The notes beneath the pieces are model-generated. The model did not search any database. It had not been told where the DNA came from and worked only from the letters and a program-made list of their open reading frames with translations. A stretch of DNA of 64,000 nucleotides from positions 26,865,869-26,929,868 of the forward strand of contig OY986970.1 in the NCBI GenBank assembly GCA_963920575.1, read 5' to 3'. Position 1 is the stretch's first letter, and every line of letters begins with the position of its first letter. Shown here one piece after another: positions 60,043 through 64,000 of the stretch. This DNA is from Narthecium ossifragum. Its lineage: Eukaryota > Streptophyta > Magnoliopsida > Dioscoreales > Nartheciaceae. Made by a program: the position numbers and the translations under genes.

Positions 60043-60637
60043 CCGCCTGAGTTGAATCCCTCCGGCCCGTTGTAATGTTTCGTGACGAACAGGGCTTTCT
60101 CGTCGCTTTTTCACATATTTAGTCTTTTTATCTACGGCAAAAGAGCGCTGTTGTGCTGATTCACCCCCAAGGAGCAGTGATATTCTAGCCAAGTAACCTT
60201 GATGTAGCATTGCCTAATATGGATGATCGACACGTGGCAGAAAGAGTGCGACCAATTAATGTTGGCGGTGGTTAGCAGTGCCATTTTTTTCACTCTCCTG
60301 CCAAGTGGCAAGCAGTCATAGGTGCACATTCCATGTCGGCTCTGACAGAAATAAAAGAATTCAATCTAGAATCAACTTAGTTGAGTCCATAGAAACAAGC
60401 TAGGCTGTTTATGTTAAACAGGCTAGCTTAGCTTATGCATTATCCAATCATGTTTCTCCAGACTAACCAAATATTCTAATCAAACGGTGGAGAATAACTC
60501 TAGAGGTGTGTGGTCATGGGTTTCTAATCGTGCCAGGTGACATGAGATCCCACTAGTCTAGTTATGTCTAACGGGCGAGGTGTGTTTGTGATTGGTTATT
60601 TTTAATAATCGTGTCAGGTGGTTCGGGAGCCCAATAG
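60043..60637. other. MED25 5' flank
   Basis: Holds the MED25 leader and promoter. The frame is open upstream of the chosen ATG to 60210 but that peptide is not family-like. No clear TATA box. Confidence 0.45.
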
Positions 60638-60825
60638 TTTTTTTTTTTTATATTAGATGAGTCCGAAGGCTAATAAAACTAAGTATTACAGTAACCCATC
60701 CAATAGGTCCCCACCATCAGCGCTGAACCAAACCAGCGGCGTCTTGGACCGATGACAAAATCGGGTGACAAAGTCAACATCTACATTACATGATCTAGGA
60801 AGGTAAAAAACAGGACCGAATCGAA
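60638..60825 (-). mobile_element. Truncated LINE-type insertion (188 bp)
   Basis: Flanked by 13-bp direct repeats differing at two positions (GGGAGCCCAATAG at 60625-60637, GGGAGCCCGCTAG at 60826-60838). A T tract next to the left repeat is the poly-A tail of a minus-strand insertion, preceded by a 3' end like the tail at 44715-44752 (ATTAGCCTTCGGACTC). A diverged LINE 3' end is the likeliest reading. Confidence 0.6.
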
Positions 60826-60838
60826 GGGAGCCCGCTAG

Positions 60839-61657
60839 TTTGCATATAAGAGTTCAATTGTTTTTTCAGATTCTTGCAACCAAACGCCCCACGTAGTAGA
60901 TCTTTTTCAGGGCAAGTAGCAACGAGCGCCGATTGTTATCGAGCCATGGAGCCAAAGAAGATGGCGGATAGAGAGGGCCATAGAAGAGGAGATCTCGGCA
61001 TTGAGCGAGTTGTTATCGAGCTCCAATCTCGGCATTGAGCGAGTTGTTATCGAGCTCCAATCGATATCTAGCGATTTTTCAAACTTCAAGCTAGATTGTC
61101 AGCCCTAATCTTAACCACTGGCTCGATAAAGCCAATTCCGAGTTGTGGCTCATATTCTAGGCAAAAAAATTCAGATTTCTCTAACCAACAATTTTCATGC
61201 AGCCTATCATGAGGATGAAGTTTAGATGTAGATCAGTCATGTGACTATAGCTTCGGCTTATCTTTTCAAAAAAAAAAAAAAAAACATTCTTAACGCTGCA
61301 CAAAGGAAGCAGATCGACCAAATGGTTTTTGAGTTTCAGGGTGTGGTTTCATCCTAACATTTTAAAACATAGGGCTAGATCATATTCTGGATGCGAGGCA
61401 CGAGAACTTTACTTCATATAATGTAGTAATCCAGGCAGCACTGTCGGCGCCAATTTACATGGCCAAACCAAACGTGGCTTAATGCAACCATACAAGAGAA
61501 TGCACAAAACCACACCTGAAAAGATACTCACATAGTGTAAACGTTCTTAGTACAAATTCTCTTCCACCCTTTTTGATTGATGGAAGAATTCACGGTGCAC
61601 ATGACATCACATATATGATCGATGACTTGCACCTGGTAGCAACTTGCATTCAGAATT
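60839..61657. other. Intergenic DNA, MED25 to tail-anchored gene
   Basis: Contains the tandem duplication at 60992-61060 and an 18-base A run near 61269. The part nearest 61657 probably includes the 3' UTR of the next gene. Confidence 0.45.
60992..61060 (+). repeat. Tandem duplication, 34-bp unit
   Basis: Two perfect copies of a unit starting ATCTCGGCATTGAGCGAGTT. Confidence 0.95.
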
Positions 61658-63966
61658 TTAACTAACAAGATCATCCATAAATGGGAGATCAAATGGCAGC
61701 TTAATGACCCCAGAAGCAATCAAGAGAAGTAAGACCCAAACCGGAAAGATCTTCAGGCACACCACCAGCAGAATCTGTTGCCCTGACAAATGGTGACAAG
61801 TTACCCATTCAATTCCCACTGACATATGAAAACAATAAGAGCATGAATAGGCAAGCAGCTGATGCCAGAAGAGAATTTAACAGAAGGAAAGCAGGTCCTT
61901 GAGAGACCAGGTTTCACACACATGGACACAGAGTACATCCTGCATATTGGAACTACATGTCACCAAGAGACTCCGCGTGAAGCATATAGCATTCTTAAAC
62001 TGTGACGACCAGCTACAGACCAGGAGCAGCTTGACATTGGAGCTGTGAAATTCTGATATAGTCGGTGCCATTAAAAAGCTAAAAGGAGAATCATTAGATG
62101 GACCATCTACATTAAGACAGGTTTTAATAGGAAAGGCTGGGTACTCTGCCCTGATCAAGAATGCTGGTCCTCTTGCAGGAAAACCTAAAAAGTTTCAAAT
62201 ATAATTAGCCTTGCAAGTTAAGTTTCTGAGATAGTAGACTCAGAACTAGGACAAAGGAACGAATTTTCACTACTTGATCATGATCAAAATTTTACGCACA
62301 GATACCAGGCAATCGTTAAACTAGTATCTATTTACCTAACATGAGATGTAAACCATTCACATGGTTATGTAGATACAAAACTAGAGCTCTGTGCATTAAG
62401 AGATGAGCTTCAGATATCACTGCTACTTAAAGACCATCTGATTGCTGATAGCTAGAGTTAGAGCTTCCTCCGTTAATGAATCTGATGTCATTGCCAACTA
62501 GATATGCAAAAACCAGAAATATCAAATCATTTGGCTGATTGACCAATCATACCAAATACTTCAAAAGGAACTTGACTTGGAGCATGAATTGGCCATGACT
62601 TCCACCCTTTAGATTGTATTGAGGGTAATAAGAACAACATGGACACACTATCATACAGCCAAAAGTCAAACAAGTTATCAACCGTTAAAGATCCACGCCT
62701 CCTGAAGATTGCTCAGTGCTTCCACCCTAACAGCACTAGTAAAAAAAAAGTCACTTGAGCGCCCTCTAAACTAGTACCTAGCCATGAGAGATTGACATTT
62801 TGAATTAACTTCTACCTATCCACGAGAGATGAACATTGATGTATGCCTCAGCCCATGCTTAACCACATAAGCCCCTAAGCTAGTCCATTTTAGAAAAATC
62901 CCATAGATAGCTCCATGTATGCAAACAGCACTGAATTTCAAAGAGGTCCTGTTGATGTGAAATAGGTCTAGAAAATATCTACAGGCATTATTCGACCTAT
63001 GTGACCTTTAGCCACCACAGACCGCCTACATTGAACCAATTAGTCCTCTAATTATACTACGATCATGAGATCCAAGTCCATGATGCCCAACGCTTTAAGG
63101 GTGTCTTAGAAATTTGAGCCAAATAGCATCTAGTTTCATAGATGAAATCCTAATAGTTCCACAAGTAAATATCGTGAGCCTTGAACTCACACTTGGGCTA
63201 TTAACCACCAACAATTCGTATGTATGTCCTAAATTTTAAATAGATCATCTCTGGAATTTTGACGCAAAGTACAAATTCAAAACCTACAGAGATCAAAGTC
63301 TTACATTTGATATGAAATAGATGTGTCCCAATTAAACTATGCAGATTATATGTGAAATCAAGCACGAATTTTAAACTGCAAGAGCAGATTAACTGCCTTA
63401 ACTAAATTCCATTCAACAAATAAATTACTAAAGGGAGCCTTAAAAGGTTTGCATCTCAGTCAGGCGAAAAACTCTTTAAATTGCAGGCAGAAAGAGATTT
63501 AAACCTAGAGGAAAGAAGAATCCAGAAAAGGCAATGGACAAAAGCGGGGAGTACCAGCGAGGGCGTTGGATTCGGTTCGGTCGACCACCCACTCGGCGAC
63601 CTCGCGGAGCTTCTTCTCGTTGGGACCCTCCTCCCGTCCGATGGGAGTCGAAGACAGCATCTCCATTAGAGGAGACAAAGACGACGCCGACGAAGAAGAA
63701 GACGAGGAATCGCCGCGCCCAGTCGACGGAAAGGGGTCATCGGATGCGATGACGCCTATGGCCCTCTGGACCTCCGCTACGGAAGGGGACTTCTTCTGCT
63801 TTCCTCGCGATGCCGTCGATCCATTTATCCGGGGAGAGTCGCCGCGGGTGCCAGAGCTGGAGGCGAGGGGGACCGTCGACGTCGGGGGTTTGCGCCTGGA
63901 GTGTCCGGTAGCGGCAACGGGAAGAGGAGAGGAGGAGGAGAAGAGCGCTCGTGGTGCCCACACCAT
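61658..63966 (-). CDS. Unknown protein with C-terminal membrane anchor
   Basis: Not recognised. Proposed exons 63555-63966 and 61658-61782 join in phase 1 to give 178 residues from the ATG at 63966; the frame stays open to the window edge (HQSEVSRAAD precedes Met), so the protein may start further right. The N-terminal half is Ser/Pro/Arg-rich with basic stretches (could be a transit or disordered region), then a Ser run, then the ordered segment GPNEKKLREVAEWVVDRTES. Exon 2 encodes QQILLVVCLKIFPVWVLLLL, then IASGVIKLPFDLPFMDDLVS and a stop: one hydrophobic helix followed by a short polar tail, as in tail-anchored proteins. The 1.8-kb intron holds an unrelated 93-codon frame (61877-62158) that could also be spliced in phase, so the model is provisional. 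Confidence 0.6.
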
Positions 63967-64000
63967 GTCCGCTGCCCTCGAGACTTCGGACTGGTGGCAG

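Noticed and set aside
61877..62158. 93-codon frame between the two exons of the unknown protein
   Set aside because: It can be joined in phase to exon 1, but the downstream exon gives a coherent membrane anchor with better splice context. Kept as an alternative, not annotated as coding.

Overview
This is a nuclear chromosome segment of a flowering plant, most likely a monocot. Seven genes belong to recognisable plant families. Two are intronless with strongly GC-rich coding sequence, while the intron-rich genes have AT-rich, low-GC codons; that contrast is typical of monocots. Between and inside the genes lie plant transposable elements. No species is named because nothing in the sequence decides it. 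All exon models below were built by hand from GT/AG borders, reading phase and remembered family sequence; none has transcript support.

Layout. 1-5140: repeat-rich, with a decayed LINE, a hairpin MITE and a Mutator-like MITE nested in a foldback element. 5141-6733 (-): ASPG1-type aspartic protease. 7244-14048: a block of insertions (hAT-like element, a 728-bp solo LTR, and a second solo LTR split by a 2.55-kb Harbinger-like element). 14375-16715 (+): HHO/NIGT1-type GARP-MYB repressor, five exons. 16956-20360: a truncated LINE, a 1.2-kb Harbinger-like element and a SINE, each with its target-site duplication. 20361-29917 (+): membrane-associated alpha/beta-hydrolase lipase, nine exons. 32230-33306 (-): RAV-type AP2/B3 repressor. 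35397-41275 (+): DUF2854 thylakoid protein (slr0575-like), nine exons. 43122-44105 (-): WIP-family C2H2 zinc-finger protein, two exons. 45608-60042 (-): MED25, 15 exons over 14.4 kb with a polyglutamine tail. 61658-63966 or beyond (-): a two-exon protein of unknown family with a predicted C-terminal membrane anchor.

The genes form no operon or pathway cluster. Several are regulators of nitrate/phosphate response, flowering, development and hormone signalling (HHO, RAV, WIP, MED25), but this looks like ordinary plant gene order. I found no convincing undescribed biological system. The most informative structure is the dated, nested insertion history next to the HHO promoter, a possible overlapping upstream ORF in the HHO leader, a solo LTR whose U3 holds ten copies of a palindrome, and the unknown tail-anchored protein.
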